64,000 bases of DNA, taken from Pedobacter sp. ok626. Lineage in GTDB: Bacteria > Bacteroidota > Bacteroidia > Sphingobacteriales > Sphingobacteriaceae. The notes under the pieces are model-generated. The model searched no databases, had not been told where the DNA came from, and saw nothing but the letters and a program-made list of their open reading frames with translations. The translations under genes and the position numbers were made by a program. Numbering within the stretch: the stretch's first letter is position 1; each line of letters opens with the position of its first letter. Of this stretch, positions 50,441-60,859 are shown piece by piece. Location of the stretch: assembly GCF_900100435.1 (NCBI RefSeq), contig NZ_FNEX01000004.1, positions 310,001 through 374,000 of the forward strand, read 5' to 3'.

Positions 50441-53400
50441 ATGAAAATAAATGCTTTTTACCTAGGCATGTCTCGACTGTGGCTGCCTAACAAATTATTA
50501 TTAATTATGAAGTTAGTCATAATTATCTTTATTGCCAGTCTTATGCACGTCAGTGCCGCTGGCTTTGCACAGCGTCTTACCTATTCTAAAAAGAATGTTA
50601 CGCTGGAGCAAGTATTCCAAGAGATAGAAAAACAGATGGGTTTCCAGATATTATATTCGGATCAGAAAGTAAATGATAATAAAAAACTGGATGTAAATTT
50701 CAGAAATTCCACCCTTAAAGAAATTCTAGATTTTTGTCTGGAAAACGAACCTTTAACTTATAAAATAGAACAGAAAACGATACTAATTAAAGATAAAGTA
50801 TCAGCGCCTCAGGCAAAACCGCTCATCTCGGTTATTATAGTTCTTAAAGGAACGATAAGGGATGGCAAAAACCAACCCATGGCTGGTGTAAATGTTATCG
50901 TAAAAGGGAAACGAACCGGCGTAATATCCGACAATGAGGGCCGTTACAGTATCCGGGTTGAAGAATCGGATATACTTTTATTCAGTATGATCGGCTTCAA
51001 AACCCAGGAGCTCGCTGTTCGAGGGCTGCAACAATTAAATGTTACCTTACTGGAGGATATTGGTGAACTGGAGCAGCTCGTCATTACGGGATATGGAAAA
51101 AAGAAAGTAAGTGAACTCACCGGCGCAATGGTAACCGTCAAGGGGGAAGAATTGAGAAATGTGGCATCCTCCAACATCATTCAGAATTTAAAGGGAAAGA
51201 TGGCAGGCTTGATTGTGAGTGATCCGGGTGGTGATCCCTCAGGTGTGGCCAGCTTAAGTGTAAGAGGAGTGGGGTCATTAGGAGGAAATGCATCAACACA
51301 ACCACTTGTTGTTATAGATGGTTTAATTCAGGATGCAACTAATATTGCAGGCGTTTTAGGCGCTGGAAATATTCTTAACCTGAGCCCGAATGATGTGGAA
51401 TCAGTGACTTTGTTAAAGGATGCAGCCTCAACCTCCTTATATGGCTCCAGAGCAGCCAATGGGGTATTGGTGATTACCACCAAAGCCGGATCGGGCAGCA
51501 ATGGAAAGCCTCAGATAAATCTGGAATCAAATCTTAGCTGGGAAAACCCTGTTTTTGGCAATTTCAGGATGATGAACAGCACAGAACGGTACGACTTACT
51601 GAGTCAGGCTTATAGCAATGATTACAGGAATCAAAACCCCAGTAAAACAGATGAAGAGGTGCAGACCTATGTGGCTACGGTGATGCCCAATAAGCAGGAA
51701 GCCTTGTCACACAATACCGATTGGATGCGTGAGGGATACAGAACCGGGCGGATCCAGAGGTATAACTTATCGCTGGCGGGCGCCTCAGAGAAATTTAACT
51801 ACTATGCCGGGGCAACCTATCACAAGGAATTGCCTGTGGCCATTACTGATAAGTTTGAAAAATACGGTTTAAGGGTAAATACTGAATATAAACCAACGGC
51901 TAAATTGACTATTACTACAGGTTTTAACGGAACTTATTCTCCCTCACAGAACTCGGGATTAGGCAACTACCGTACGGCATTGTATAAAATGATGCCTTGG
52001 GATTATCCGAAAAATGCAGATGGTAGCTATCGTTTGGGCGGGGCTAATGAACCCAATTGGTATTCCAAGGGGGCATTCAACCCATTTTATAGTACTCAAA
52101 AAGATCTTAATTACCGCTATGACAGAGTATTCATGGCTGGAGTGGATGCAAAAATCAGTTATAGTTTTAATCCCTGGTTAAACCTTTCAACAGCCAACCG
52201 GGTTACGCTTACGAATGCCAAATATGGTTTTTACATTGATCCCTTGGATCTGTCCTCTGGCCGACCTGGAGGATCTTACACTCGGAACCTGAATCAGAAT
52301 GTCAATTACATCACTTCAAACATCCTGTCTTTCCAAAAGGAGTTCGGATTGCACCAGATCAAAGGCCTTGCCGGCTTCGAGTTTAATAATATCCGCAACG
52401 AAATTACTGGTGGTAGTACTTCAAACATTACTTCGGGTTTATTGTCGCTGGCACAAGGTACTTTTCAGGGTATTTCGGAAAGTATTAATGAAGTTTCTTT
52501 TCTTTCTTATCTGTCTGAAGCAAATTATAGCTATGACAATAAGTATTTTGTATCAGGATCATTCAGAAGAGATGGTTCCTCAAAATTCGGGGCAAACAAC
52601 AAGTATGGTAACTTCTACTCAGTAGGGGCATCCTGGACAATTAGCAATGAAGTTTTTCTAAAAAACAACAAAACGCTGACCAATCTGCGTTTACGGGCGA
52701 GCCATGGTACAACAGGAAATGCCGATCCAGTGGGTCCCTATTCTGTATACGGAGTGTACAACTATGTAGCGGGAACATCGCAGTATGATGGTAAATCGGG
52801 GATCATACCCGGTGCAAATGATAACAACCCAGACCTGCATTGGGAAGTACAGCGAATGAACAATATTGGCCTGAACATTGGTTTATGGAATCGCTTAAAC
52901 ATGACAATAGATCTTTACGACAAAACAAATACCAATATTTTAAGAACGGTTCAGGCGCCTATTACCAGCGGTGTTACAGGAGTAGTTAAAAATATAGGAA
53001 AGGTTTCAAATAAAGGTGTTGAATTAGATCTCAACTCGTTAAATATTGATGGGAAGTTGAAATGGTCTACCAATATTAACCTGGCCTTTAACCGTAACAA
53101 GGTACTTTATTTAACTGATGTTCCTTCTATTTTACCTACAACCGGCGGATTTGTAACTGCTCCAGGTTATGCGATTGGTACCATTTATGGTATTGTGTAT
53201 AAAGGCGCAGACCCCGACACCGGAAAGCCTTCATATGAAGTGCTAAATGCCGATGGAAGTAAAACCACTACTTTAAACATCAAGGAAGCTACCTTACAGA
53301 TCCTGGATTCTCAGCAGCCTGACTTTTCAGGTGGTATAGGCAATTCAATCAGCTACAAAGGTATCACCTTAAGTATATTGGCCAACTTTATCACAGGCTT

Positions 53401-53827
53401 AAGGGTAAATAATGACCTGAGAGGATACATATTCGGTCCACTGGAAATAGATGGTGCTTCAAAAACCGTTAACAATACCGCTCTTCCTGATGGGCAGACC
53501 CGCTGGCAGAAAAAAGGCGACCAAGCCTTTGCTCCTGCAGCTTCTTTAAATGGTTATCCGGAAGCCAATGGCTATACCACTACAAGATTTATAGACAATG
53601 CGAGTTTTTTCCGGATACGTAATATCAGATTAACTTATGATTTGCCTTCCAAATGGCTGGATAAGGTGAAAATAGGAAAGGCTGCTTTTTATATTGCTGC
53701 GGATAATGTTTTCACCATTACCAAATTCACCGGACTGGATCCGGAAGTGGGCGGTAATAATTTTGAAAACGCCTCGAAGTATCCGATTAACAGAAAAATA
53801 ACCCTGGGTATCAATATGACCTTGTAA
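50441..53827 (+). CDS. SusC-like TonB-dependent receptor with STN signalling domain
   Basis: 1128 residues. Signal region (MKLVIIIFIASLMHVSAAGF, AQ), a secretin/TonB short N-terminal domain (about 45-115, LEQVFQEIEKQMGFQILYSD), carboxypeptidase-like domain, the motif VITGYGKKKVSELTGAMVTV, plug with DVESVTLLKDAASTSLYGSR, and a barrel ending KITLGINMTL. The STN domain is the part that talks to FecR, matching the sigma/anti-sigma pair upstream. Substrate not deducible. Confidence 0.96.
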   Translation: MKINAFYLGMSRLWLPNKLLLIMKLVIIIFIASLMHVSAAGFAQRLTYSKKNVTLEQVFQEIEKQMGFQILYSDQKVNDNKKLDVNFRNSTLKEILDFCLENEPLTYKIEQKTILIKDKVSAPQAKPLISVIIVLKGTIRDGKNQPMAGVNVIVKGKRTGVISDNEGRYSIRVEESDILLFSMIGFKTQELAVRGLQQLNVTLLEDIGELEQLVITGYGKKKVSELTGAMVTVKGEELRNVASSNIIQNLKGKMAGLIVSDPGGDPSGVASLSVRGVGSLGGNASTQPLVVIDGLIQDATNIAGVLGAGNILNLSPNDVESVTLLKDAASTSLYGSRAANGVLVITTKAGSGSNGKPQINLESNLSWENPVFGNFRMMNSTERYDLLSQAYSNDYRNQNPSKTDEEVQTYVATVMPNKQEALSHNTDWMREGYRTGRIQRYNLSLAGASEKFNYYAGATYHKELPVAITDKFEKYGLRVNTEYKPTAKLTITTGFNGTYSPSQNSGLGNYRTALYKMMPWDYPKNADGSYRLGGANEPNWYSKGAFNPFYSTQKDLNYRYDRVFMAGVDAKISYSFNPWLNLSTANRVTLTNAKYGFYIDPLDLSSGRPGGSYTRNLNQNVNYITSNILSFQKEFGLHQIKGLAGFEFNNIRNEITGGSTSNITSGLLSLAQGTFQGISESINEVSFLSYLSEANYSYDNKYFVSGSFRRDGSSKFGANNKYGNFYSVGASWTISNEVFLKNNKTLTNLRLRASHGTTGNADPVGPYSVYGVYNYVAGTSQYDGKSGIIPGANDNNPDLHWEVQRMNNIGLNIGLWNRLNMTIDLYDKTNTNILRTVQAPITSGVTGVVKNIGKVSNKGVELDLNSLNIDGKLKWSTNINLAFNRNKVLYLTDVPSILPTTGGFVTAPGYAIGTIYGIVYKGADPDTGKPSYEVLNADGSKTTTLNIKEATLQILDSQQPDFSGGIGNSISYKGITLSILANFITGLRVNNDLRGYIFGPLEIDGASKTVNNTALPDGQTRWQKKGDQAFAPAASLNGYPEANGYTTTRFIDNASFFRIRNIRLTYDLPSKWLDKVKIGKAAFYIAADNVFTITKFTGLDPEVGGNNFENASKYPINRKITLGINMTL

Positions 53828-53857
53828 GGAGGCTATTCAACTAAAATATTTTCAACC

Positions 53858-55309
53858 ATGAGATTAAAAATCCACAATTATACTTTGCTTCTTTTAACGG
53901 TAATGTTATTGGCAGCATGCTCAGAGAAACTGGATCTAAGACCAGAAACCAGTATGGATACAGACAAGGCCTTAACTGGCGAAGCTAACCTTAGGCTAGC
54001 TACGAGTGGTAATTACAGTTTGCTGAACGACGGTGATTACATTACTACTTATTTCCACATTGCAGAATCTCCCGTAGACAACGTAGAAGCTACATCCGTA
54101 TTTGATCCGGGAGGTACTAGACAGTATGGAGCGTATTCATACGTTCATTTTCCAACTATGGCAAACTCCAGCCGGTTTTATGCAAATGCTTATAAATTGA
54201 TTAGGGGCGTTAACAACGTAATTGCGGCTATTCCAGACGATGCTTCAGGTACTTTACTGCAACTAAAAGGCGAAAATCTTTTTTTAAGAGCCCTTGCCTA
54301 TCAATATTTAATTAAAATATTTGGGCGTCCCTATATACAGGGGAATGGAAACAATCCTGGAGTGGTTATTCTTGATAAACCCATTCCAACCCTGGAGCGC
54401 CCAGCCAAACGCAATACCGTTAAGGAAGTTTACGATTTTATGAGCGCTGATTTATTGAAAGCAGAATCTTTAATGACTATAGATAACAATAACAATGCTT
54501 TCGCGTCCAAGTATGCTGCTCAGGCGATACTATCATCGTTATACCTGGATATGGGAAATGATGCAAAAGCAATAGAGTACGCCGATAAAGTGATTGGTAT
54601 GGCGACTAAATTTACTCTGGTGCAGGGGGAAGCGTATAAGAGCTATTTCTCAACTAATCACAGTGCCGATAAGGAAACGGTGTTTTGCCTCAAAAATCTG
54701 GATGGAACGGGAAGTGGTTTTTATTATTACAACCAAAGCTATACTGTAGAGAAATTTGCTGCGGTATCGCCGCCCCTTTGGGATCTACTGAACGAAGGCA
54801 ATGGCGATTTACGTAAAAACTTTTACAAAGCACTAAAAACCTCCGATGGAACGACGTGGAACTTTACGACTAAGTTTGTACAGAATCCCGCAGTGAACAC
54901 CACCGAAAAGGTAAGCTCGCCGCCCATATACCGGCTGGCACAACTGTACTTGAATAGGGCTGAAGCATATGCTAAACAGGGGAAAGATCAGCTGGCTCTT
55001 GATGATGTGAATACTATTCGCAAAAGAGCTGGGCTTACTGGTGCAGACCTATATATTCTTGGTAATCTGCACGGTCGGAGCAGTGTTTTACAGGTAGTTT
55101 TAGATGAACGCCGGCTGGAATTTGCTTTCGAAGGCGGTATGCGTAGGGATGATCTTTTAAGAAATAATTTGCCCATGATCAGGACCTATGGTAAGGCAGG
55201 CCAACCGGGCTCTAATATTACCGTTCAGCCTACTGCCTCGCGTGTAGTTTATTTCCTTCCCTTAGATGAAACCAATGGTGTAACCAATTCTTTAGAACAA
55301 AACCCTTAA
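53858..55309 (+). CDS. SusD/RagB-like lipoprotein
   Basis: 483 residues, lipoprotein signal (LLLLTVMLLAACSEKLDL, lipobox AAC). SusD blocks: helix-rich middle, PPIYRLAQLYLNRAEAYAKQ, and LDERRLEFAFEGGMRRDDLL. Lies 30 bases after susC and 2 bases before the TlpA-like gene. Surface lid of the receptor encoded upstream. Confidence 0.95.
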   Translation: MRLKIHNYTLLLLTVMLLAACSEKLDLRPETSMDTDKALTGEANLRLATSGNYSLLNDGDYITTYFHIAESPVDNVEATSVFDPGGTRQYGAYSYVHFPTMANSSRFYANAYKLIRGVNNVIAAIPDDASGTLLQLKGENLFLRALAYQYLIKIFGRPYIQGNGNNPGVVILDKPIPTLERPAKRNTVKEVYDFMSADLLKAESLMTIDNNNNAFASKYAAQAILSSLYLDMGNDAKAIEYADKVIGMATKFTLVQGEAYKSYFSTNHSADKETVFCLKNLDGTGSGFYYYNQSYTVEKFAAVSPPLWDLLNEGNGDLRKNFYKALKTSDGTTWNFTTKFVQNPAVNTTEKVSSPPIYRLAQLYLNRAEAYAKQGKDQLALDDVNTIRKRAGLTGADLYILGNLHGRSSVLQVVLDERRLEFAFEGGMRRDDLLRNNLPMIRTYGKAGQPGSNITVQPTASRVVYFLPLDETNGVTNSLEQNP

Positions 55310-55311
55310 CT

Positions 55312-56487
55312 ATGAAAAACAATAATATTACCATAAAAAGCCTGATTGTAGGGCTGCTGATGTTGACTTGCCTTGCCGGTTACGGACAGCAAAAAGATAG
55401 TTTTACCCTTTCTGGAAAGATAAAGGGCCAGGATTATGATTTTATTTACCTGCGGTACAATGACCCTTCTTCGGGGGCGAGTGTGCTGGATAGTTTTAAA
55501 ATTACCAAAGGCACATTTCTGTTTAAGGGCCGCATCGTCGAACCTACTGTTGCCTTTCTGTACGGAAAAATGAAAAGCCAGAGTATGGACGACCCTAACT
55601 TTACCAGCATATTTCTGGAACCGGTCCCAATGACCATCGATGTAACTGCTGGAGCTTTCAGGAATGTGGTTATGAAAGGCTCTGTTAGCCAGGATCAACA
55701 AAAGGCTTTGGAGAAGCTGAAAGCACCGATAAGAAAAGAAATGGAGCCCGTTTTAGAAGCGTACGGAAAGGAGAAGAATCATGAAAAGGCTGCCGAAATT
55801 CGGGAACAGTTTGAGCCTTTTAATGCAAGAATGGATAAAATAGATTTTGCTTTTTTTGCGTCGCATCCCGACTCCTATGTGACACCTTATATGATGCGTT
55901 TCAAAATAGCTGGACTAAACACTGCCCAGGCAAAGGAAATTTATAACAGCTGGACGGCACGTATTCAACAAAGTAGTTACGGCAAAAAAATAGCTGAAGA
56001 AATTAAAAAACTCGAAAATGGCTCTCCGGGAAGCACTGCTGCAGCTTTTAGTGCAAAGGACATCAATGGCGAGCAACTCAGCCTTTCAGATTTTAAAGGG
56101 AAAAAGTATGTGTTGATTGATTTTTGGGCCAGCTGGTGCGTCCCATGCCGCAAAGGAAATCCTCATTTGATTGGGCTGTATAATAGATATAAAGAAAGCG
56201 GACTGGAAATCATTGGTGTGGCAAATGACGACACTGCTGTGGATGCCTGGAAAAAGGCTGTAGCACAGGATAAAATAGGAATCTGGCGTCATATACTGAG
56301 TGGTTATGATCGGAAGGCCAGTGATCAGGAAAAATCTAAATATATCAATGAGCGATATGGCATACATAGCCTGCCGACAAAAATACTGATTGATAAAAAT
56401 GGTGTAATTATAGGTCGTTACGGTGGTGGTGGTGAAGATGATGCTGCCATGGATAAAAAATTAGCTGAAGTTTTTAGCAAAAGCTAA
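55312..56487 (+). CDS. TlpA-like thiol-disulfide protein with DUF4369 domain
   Basis: 391 residues. Signal peptide (LIVGLLMLTCLAGYGQ), DUF4369 domain (about 25-130, FTLSGKIKGQDYDFIYLRYN), a helical linker, then an AhpC/TlpA thioredoxin domain with the redox motif WASWCVPCRKGNP (CxxC) and HSLPTKILIDKNG. Common companion of FecI/FecR-SusCD modules; probably reduces or shuffles disulfides in the periplasm. Last gene before the terminator at 56505. Confidence 0.93.
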   Translation: MKNNNITIKSLIVGLLMLTCLAGYGQQKDSFTLSGKIKGQDYDFIYLRYNDPSSGASVLDSFKITKGTFLFKGRIVEPTVAFLYGKMKSQSMDDPNFTSIFLEPVPMTIDVTAGAFRNVVMKGSVSQDQQKALEKLKAPIRKEMEPVLEAYGKEKNHEKAAEIREQFEPFNARMDKIDFAFFASHPDSYVTPYMMRFKIAGLNTAQAKEIYNSWTARIQQSSYGKKIAEEIKKLENGSPGSTAAAFSAKDINGEQLSLSDFKGKKYVLIDFWASWCVPCRKGNPHLIGLYNRYKESGLEIIGVANDDTAVDAWKKAVAQDKIGIWRHILSGYDRKASDQEKSKYINERYGIHSLPTKILIDKNGVIIGRYGGGGEDDAAMDKKLAEVFSKS

Positions 56488-56504
56488 ATTCAGAAAATAA
56501 ACTC

Positions 56505-56542
56505 AAAGAGCCCGATCATTATGATATGGGCTCTTTTTTTTT
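56505..56542 (+). terminator. Terminator of the FecI-SusCD-TlpA module
   Basis: AAAGAGCCC (56505-56513) pairs with GGGCTCTTT (56528-56536), followed by a long T-run to 56542. The A-run on the other side allows some function for the convergent DUF2723 gene. Confidence 0.88.
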
Positions 56543-56558
56543 TCGTAAAAGCCTCGAT

Positions 56559-59555
56559 TTAGCCCAAAGATTTACTGAAAGTATCTTCCAGTTCTTTCAA
56601 CTTATACTTGATCTTTTTACTTAGCCCCGTTTCATTTGTTACTTCAGTCAAACCACTTAATACATACATCCCAATCTGAATATCTCTAATAGACGCTTGC
56701 TGCTGGCGTATCGGTAATGAGGCTATGTAGCTTAATTCCTGATCTAAAAATGAAGCCGTTTGACTAGCCAGCAAATTTGCATCCTGATGATTGTTTAAGT
56801 TATGGAGTATCTGTATGGTTTCCAATCTATTCAAGGTATCATGGATGGAATAAAGTTTTAATGGGAGTTCTTTAATGTTCTTTGTGATGATTTGTTGAGC
56901 CTGAGGATTCTTTCCTTCCGACATCAGATTTTTTGCAAGTGTGTTTTGGTAAGTCCATGTATCATTTGCAACCCTTCTGGTTTCAGGATCAAGGTAATTT
57001 GCTTTGTTGAAAGCAGAGAAATTCATTTTATGTACCGTATTGCTATACATGACATCGGAATTGGTAATCTCTGATTTATCGCGGTTGTCTTTAGCATCTC
57101 TTTTAAGTGGTAATAAACGATAAGCATAGCCTTCAAGATAAAGGTATTTATCCAAGCCAATATAAGTATCCTCGGAAAGTGAAGAGCCAAAATAGATAGG
57201 TCTTTCCCAGTTGTTGTTCACAAGGATGTCTAACATGGTAAGATCTGCTTTGCTAGCAAAGTTCTTTTTGAAATCCCATTCCATTTGTTTGGCTATTTTG
57301 CCTTTATCTTTTGCCTGGATGGTATTTGTTTTTACCAGCTGATTGGCATCAATACTTAATTTAAATTTTTTGGTAGGTAGGAAGTTTTCAAAAGAACCAC
57401 CTTGCATTTCTACTTTATCATCTTTGTTGTCGGAAGTAAGAACAGTTAATAAATCTTTCAGTTCAACGCTGTCTTTAAAGCCATAATCTATAAAAGGAAG
57501 ATAATCACGGACGCCTTTTTGATATTTATCGGATGTCATAGCGATTGGTAGAGGAGCCGACAGGTTGGCTTGCGTTTTCATTTGATTGATATAATCTCCA
57601 TCCGCTAAAAATTGCAGACAAACCACTCTTACGTCTGTCCTGATGCCTTCAACTTCTTGGGCATACCACAAAGGAAAGGTGTCATTATCAGCATTGGTAA
57701 ATAGGATAGCATTTGGCGCACAAGAATTGAGATAGTTGGCGGCAAAGTCTGTAGCTGTTTTTTTATTAGAACGGTCATGATCATTCCATCCTTGTGTACC
57801 CATAATTACCGGGGCAACCAATAGACCAATGATAGCGGCAACAGCCAGACTTAATTTATGTGACGCAATGCCTGACAGTGTTTCTTTGATGGCCAACACC
57901 CCGAAGCCAATAAAAATAGCAAAGGCATAAAATGAACCTACATAGGCATAATCTCTTTCACGCACTTGTAATGGATCCTGATTTAAGTAAAGGATAATGG
58001 CCAGTCCAGTGAAAAAGAAAAGCGTGGCAATGATGATGGTAATCTGTTTATTTTTTCGGTACAAAAAGATCAGACCTGCAATACCTAAAAGTAAGGGGAA
58101 ACCAAAATAAATGTTATTTCCCTCGTTGGCGGTAATGGATGGTGGTAGTTTGGATTGATTTCCAAGCCTCAGTGCATCCAGGCTTTTAATTCCGGTGATC
58201 CAATTCCCTTCCGTTAAACTACCTTGACCCTGGACATCGCTTTGGCGTCCTACAAAGTTCCATAAGAAATAGCGCCAGTACATAAACCCTACCTGATAGG
58301 AGCTAAAGAAGCTTAGGTTTTGGAAAAAGCTGGGGCTCTCATTTTCTTGAAGTCCCATCCAGCTTTTATAAAACTCAGGATGTCTCGGTTTGTTGCTGTA
58401 AGTGCGTGGAAAGAGTAGGTTCTTATCATAGTTTAGCTTGTAAGCTTTACCAGCATCTTCATAGGTCTTTTCTCCTTTTCTGTATTCTGTACCTGTTTCT
58501 TTGATCTCAGTTTGTTGGGCATCGAAAGTTCTTCCATATAACAATGGTGTATCTCCATAATTGGTACGCCCCAAATAGCTAAGTAAAGCAAATGGATTGT
58601 CTGGATTTGATAAATTGATATTTGGTTTGGCATTGGCCCTAATCACGATCATGAAGTAGGAACTAAAGCCAAAAAGGATGAAGGTTAGACAAACCAAGGC
58701 AAGGTTAAGGTTGTATTTATGATGTTTGATCGAATAGAAAATGGCATAAGCAATAACAGCGGCCAGTAGGACAATAAATGTCATAGCCCCATAGCCAAAG
58801 CTAAAACCGAGGGTGTTTACAAAGAAGAGATCAAACTTTGCAGCAAAGAGCACCAGGTATTGTACAATTAGAAATTGGACCAGGCCTACTAGTAGACAGC
58901 CAATTGCAAAGGCCTTAAGCGTGCCAATTAAGTTGGGATTTGATGTTTTTTTGAAGTAGTAGACCAATACAATAGCTGGAATAGCGAGCAGACTAAGTAA
59001 GTGAACACCAATGGAAAGTCCGACTAAAAATGCAATAAGAACCAGCCAGCGGTTATCTGTATTGCTTTCCCATTTCAGGATGGCCCAAAATACAATAGCA
59101 GTGAAGAGGGTAGAAAGTGCGTAGACCTCGGCCTCTACTGCCGAGAACCAAAAGGTATCAGAAAAAGTATAAGCCAATGCGCCTATTACGCCAGCAGCAA
59201 TTATGCTGTAGCTTTGTACGCTGCTTTTTTCTTTAGGATATAGCTTTGAAGCCAAGGCAGTGATGGTCCAATATAAAAACATGATGGTTGCTCCACTAAA
59301 CAATACCGAACTGAAGTTTATCCAATAAGCTATTTTAGCAGCATTACCCATGGCTAAGAGCGAGAACATTTTTCCAATCATCAGAAATAAAGGCGCTCCG
59401 GGTTGGTGACCTACTTCAAGTTTGTTAGCTGCAGATAGAAATTCGCCGCAATCCCAGAAACTGGCAGTAGGCTCCATGGTAAGCCAATAAAGAATACTTG
59501 CAAAGGCGAAAAGAATGAAGCCCGTAAGGTTATTAACGCGTTGGTAGTTCTTCAT
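56559..59555 (-). CDS. DUF2723 polytopic membrane protein (glycosyltransferase-like)
   Basis: 998 residues. The N-terminal half has about ten or more membrane helices starting VNNLTGFILFAFASILYWLT and carries the acidic motif TASFWDCGEFLSAANKLEVG typical of DUF2723 (TMEM260-like, protein O-mannosyltransferase-related). The C-terminal part is soluble (ANYLNSCAPNAILFTNADND). Likely a lipid-sugar-dependent glycosyltransferase acting at the inner membrane in protein O-glycosylation, as proposed for Bacteroidota; acceptor unknown. Single gene on the minus strand. Confidence 0.9.
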   Translation of the reverse strand: MKNYQRVNNLTGFILFAFASILYWLTMEPTASFWDCGEFLSAANKLEVGHQPGAPLFLMIGKMFSLLAMGNAAKIAYWINFSSVLFSGATIMFLYWTITALASKLYPKEKSSVQSYSIIAAGVIGALAYTFSDTFWFSAVEAEVYALSTLFTAIVFWAILKWESNTDNRWLVLIAFLVGLSIGVHLLSLLAIPAIVLVYYFKKTSNPNLIGTLKAFAIGCLLVGLVQFLIVQYLVLFAAKFDLFFVNTLGFSFGYGAMTFIVLLAAVIAYAIFYSIKHHKYNLNLALVCLTFILFGFSSYFMIVIRANAKPNINLSNPDNPFALLSYLGRTNYGDTPLLYGRTFDAQQTEIKETGTEYRKGEKTYEDAGKAYKLNYDKNLLFPRTYSNKPRHPEFYKSWMGLQENESPSFFQNLSFFSSYQVGFMYWRYFLWNFVGRQSDVQGQGSLTEGNWITGIKSLDALRLGNQSKLPPSITANEGNNIYFGFPLLLGIAGLIFLYRKNKQITIIIATLFFFTGLAIILYLNQDPLQVRERDYAYVGSFYAFAIFIGFGVLAIKETLSGIASHKLSLAVAAIIGLLVAPVIMGTQGWNDHDRSNKKTATDFAANYLNSCAPNAILFTNADNDTFPLWYAQEVEGIRTDVRVVCLQFLADGDYINQMKTQANLSAPLPIAMTSDKYQKGVRDYLPFIDYGFKDSVELKDLLTVLTSDNKDDKVEMQGGSFENFLPTKKFKLSIDANQLVKTNTIQAKDKGKIAKQMEWDFKKNFASKADLTMLDILVNNNWERPIYFGSSLSEDTYIGLDKYLYLEGYAYRLLPLKRDAKDNRDKSEITNSDVMYSNTVHKMNFSAFNKANYLDPETRRVANDTWTYQNTLAKNLMSEGKNPQAQQIITKNIKELPLKLYSIHDTLNRLETIQILHNLNNHQDANLLASQTASFLDQELSYIASLPIRQQQASIRDIQIGMYVLSGLTEVTNETGLSKKIKYKLKELEDTFSKSLG

Positions 59556-59668
59556 GATTTAGGTTTTTGATTTATGGTTAATCAAAAATAATTAAATCAT
59601 TAAGATACAATGGGTTGTAAGTGTTAAAGTTTGTTAAATTCTAGCGTGCAAGAATCCTTTTAAAAGCA

Positions 59669-60853
59669 TTAATAATACTGTTCAATAGTGGCGTCAATTA
59701 CGATGAAACCATCATTTTTGCTCTCGGTAAAAATCAGGAATTGGTGATTGTCGGGTTTAATTTTATACTTCTTAACCAGATTTTCTGCTTTATCCCGGTA
59801 GTTTCGAACGATTACATTGCCAACAAGCTGCTTTTCTTTTTTCAATTCTCCAGAGCTGATGATCCTGTTTATTTTAAAAATCCTTCCTGGAAATTGATTG
59901 TTGATCTGCTCACTGGTGTAAAGCTGTGTTTGGGTATTCAGTTTCTTTAATCCGTAAGTTATGCCGATCAGGTTAAAGGCTCCGCTCTTTAATAAGGCGG
60001 CATCTGGCTCGTATAAATAACCAGCAGGTGTTTCATTAAGTATTTGGGGCAAACTGGATTCTTCATCACCTTTAAAAAAGCTGAAGCTCTTTTCGCTTTC
60101 ATTTAAGGTGGTACAAGTTATTTTTATACTGGATACTTCCTGCTTTTCAATAATCCACAGCAGCTCTTTGCATTCGTTTTTTACGCTTACAATATGGATT
60201 TCCGTAACCTTGCCTAATTCCTTTATACCAGTAGATAGATCTAAGAGCGGAGCAGTTTTAACGATGATTCTCGCAGATTTTTTAAGTAATAAATCTAAAT
60301 GCTCCACCACATTTGGTGTGCAGTCTTTCAACATAAACACTTTACCTGCGCTGCTTCTTCTTGCCGGATCTATATAGATCGTGTCAAAGCTAGCTGGGCT
60401 GTCTTGTAGCTGCACCAAACCATCAGTAGCCAGAAAGCTTATATTGTTTTGGCCCAATACTTTTGCATTGTATCTGGCAATTTCTGATAGCTCTGGGTTT
60501 ATTTCGCAATGCAGCACCGAGCTAACCGTCTTTGCAAAGTAATAGCTATCTACGCCAAAGCCTCCTGTTAGGTCAATCAGGCTGTTTCCCAGGGCAAGCT
60601 TTGCTTTGTATGCAGCCGTTGTTTCTGATGAGCATTGCTCTATAGAAAGCAGGGGTGGGTAGTAAATATTTTCTGTATGGTACCATGTGGATAGTTTCCT
60701 TACAGATTTCTTTTTCGCAGCAATTTGATTGGCCAGTTCACGGGCTTCAACGTCCTTAAAAGGACTTTTGGCCATAGCGATTTTATGGACATCATCATTT
60801 AAATGTTGACTGATGAACTCTTGTACGGGCTGATCTAAAATATGCTTGTTCAA
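59669..60853 (-). CDS. THUMP-like class I SAM-dependent methyltransferase
   Basis: 394 residues. Rossmann motifs LIDLTGGFGVDSYYFAKTVS and DTIYIDPARRSSAGKVFML (DPAR catalytic-site-like), with a N-terminal helical part and a C-terminal THUMP-like region (FPGRIFKINRIISSGELKKE). This Bacteroidota family (PG_1098-like) is thought to modify RNA. Followed by aspartate kinase with 6 bases on the other side (start 62134, stop 60860). Confidence 0.88.
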   Translation of the reverse strand: MNKHILDQPVQEFISQHLNDDVHKIAMAKSPFKDVEARELANQIAAKKKSVRKLSTWYHTENIYYPPLLSIEQCSSETTAAYKAKLALGNSLIDLTGGFGVDSYYFAKTVSSVLHCEINPELSEIARYNAKVLGQNNISFLATDGLVQLQDSPASFDTIYIDPARRSSAGKVFMLKDCTPNVVEHLDLLLKKSARIIVKTAPLLDLSTGIKELGKVTEIHIVSVKNECKELLWIIEKQEVSSIKITCTTLNESEKSFSFFKGDEESSLPQILNETPAGYLYEPDAALLKSGAFNLIGITYGLKKLNTQTQLYTSEQINNQFPGRIFKINRIISSGELKKEKQLVGNVIVRNYRDKAENLVKKYKIKPDNHQFLIFTESKNDGFIVIDATIEQYY

Positions 60854-60859
60854 GGATGT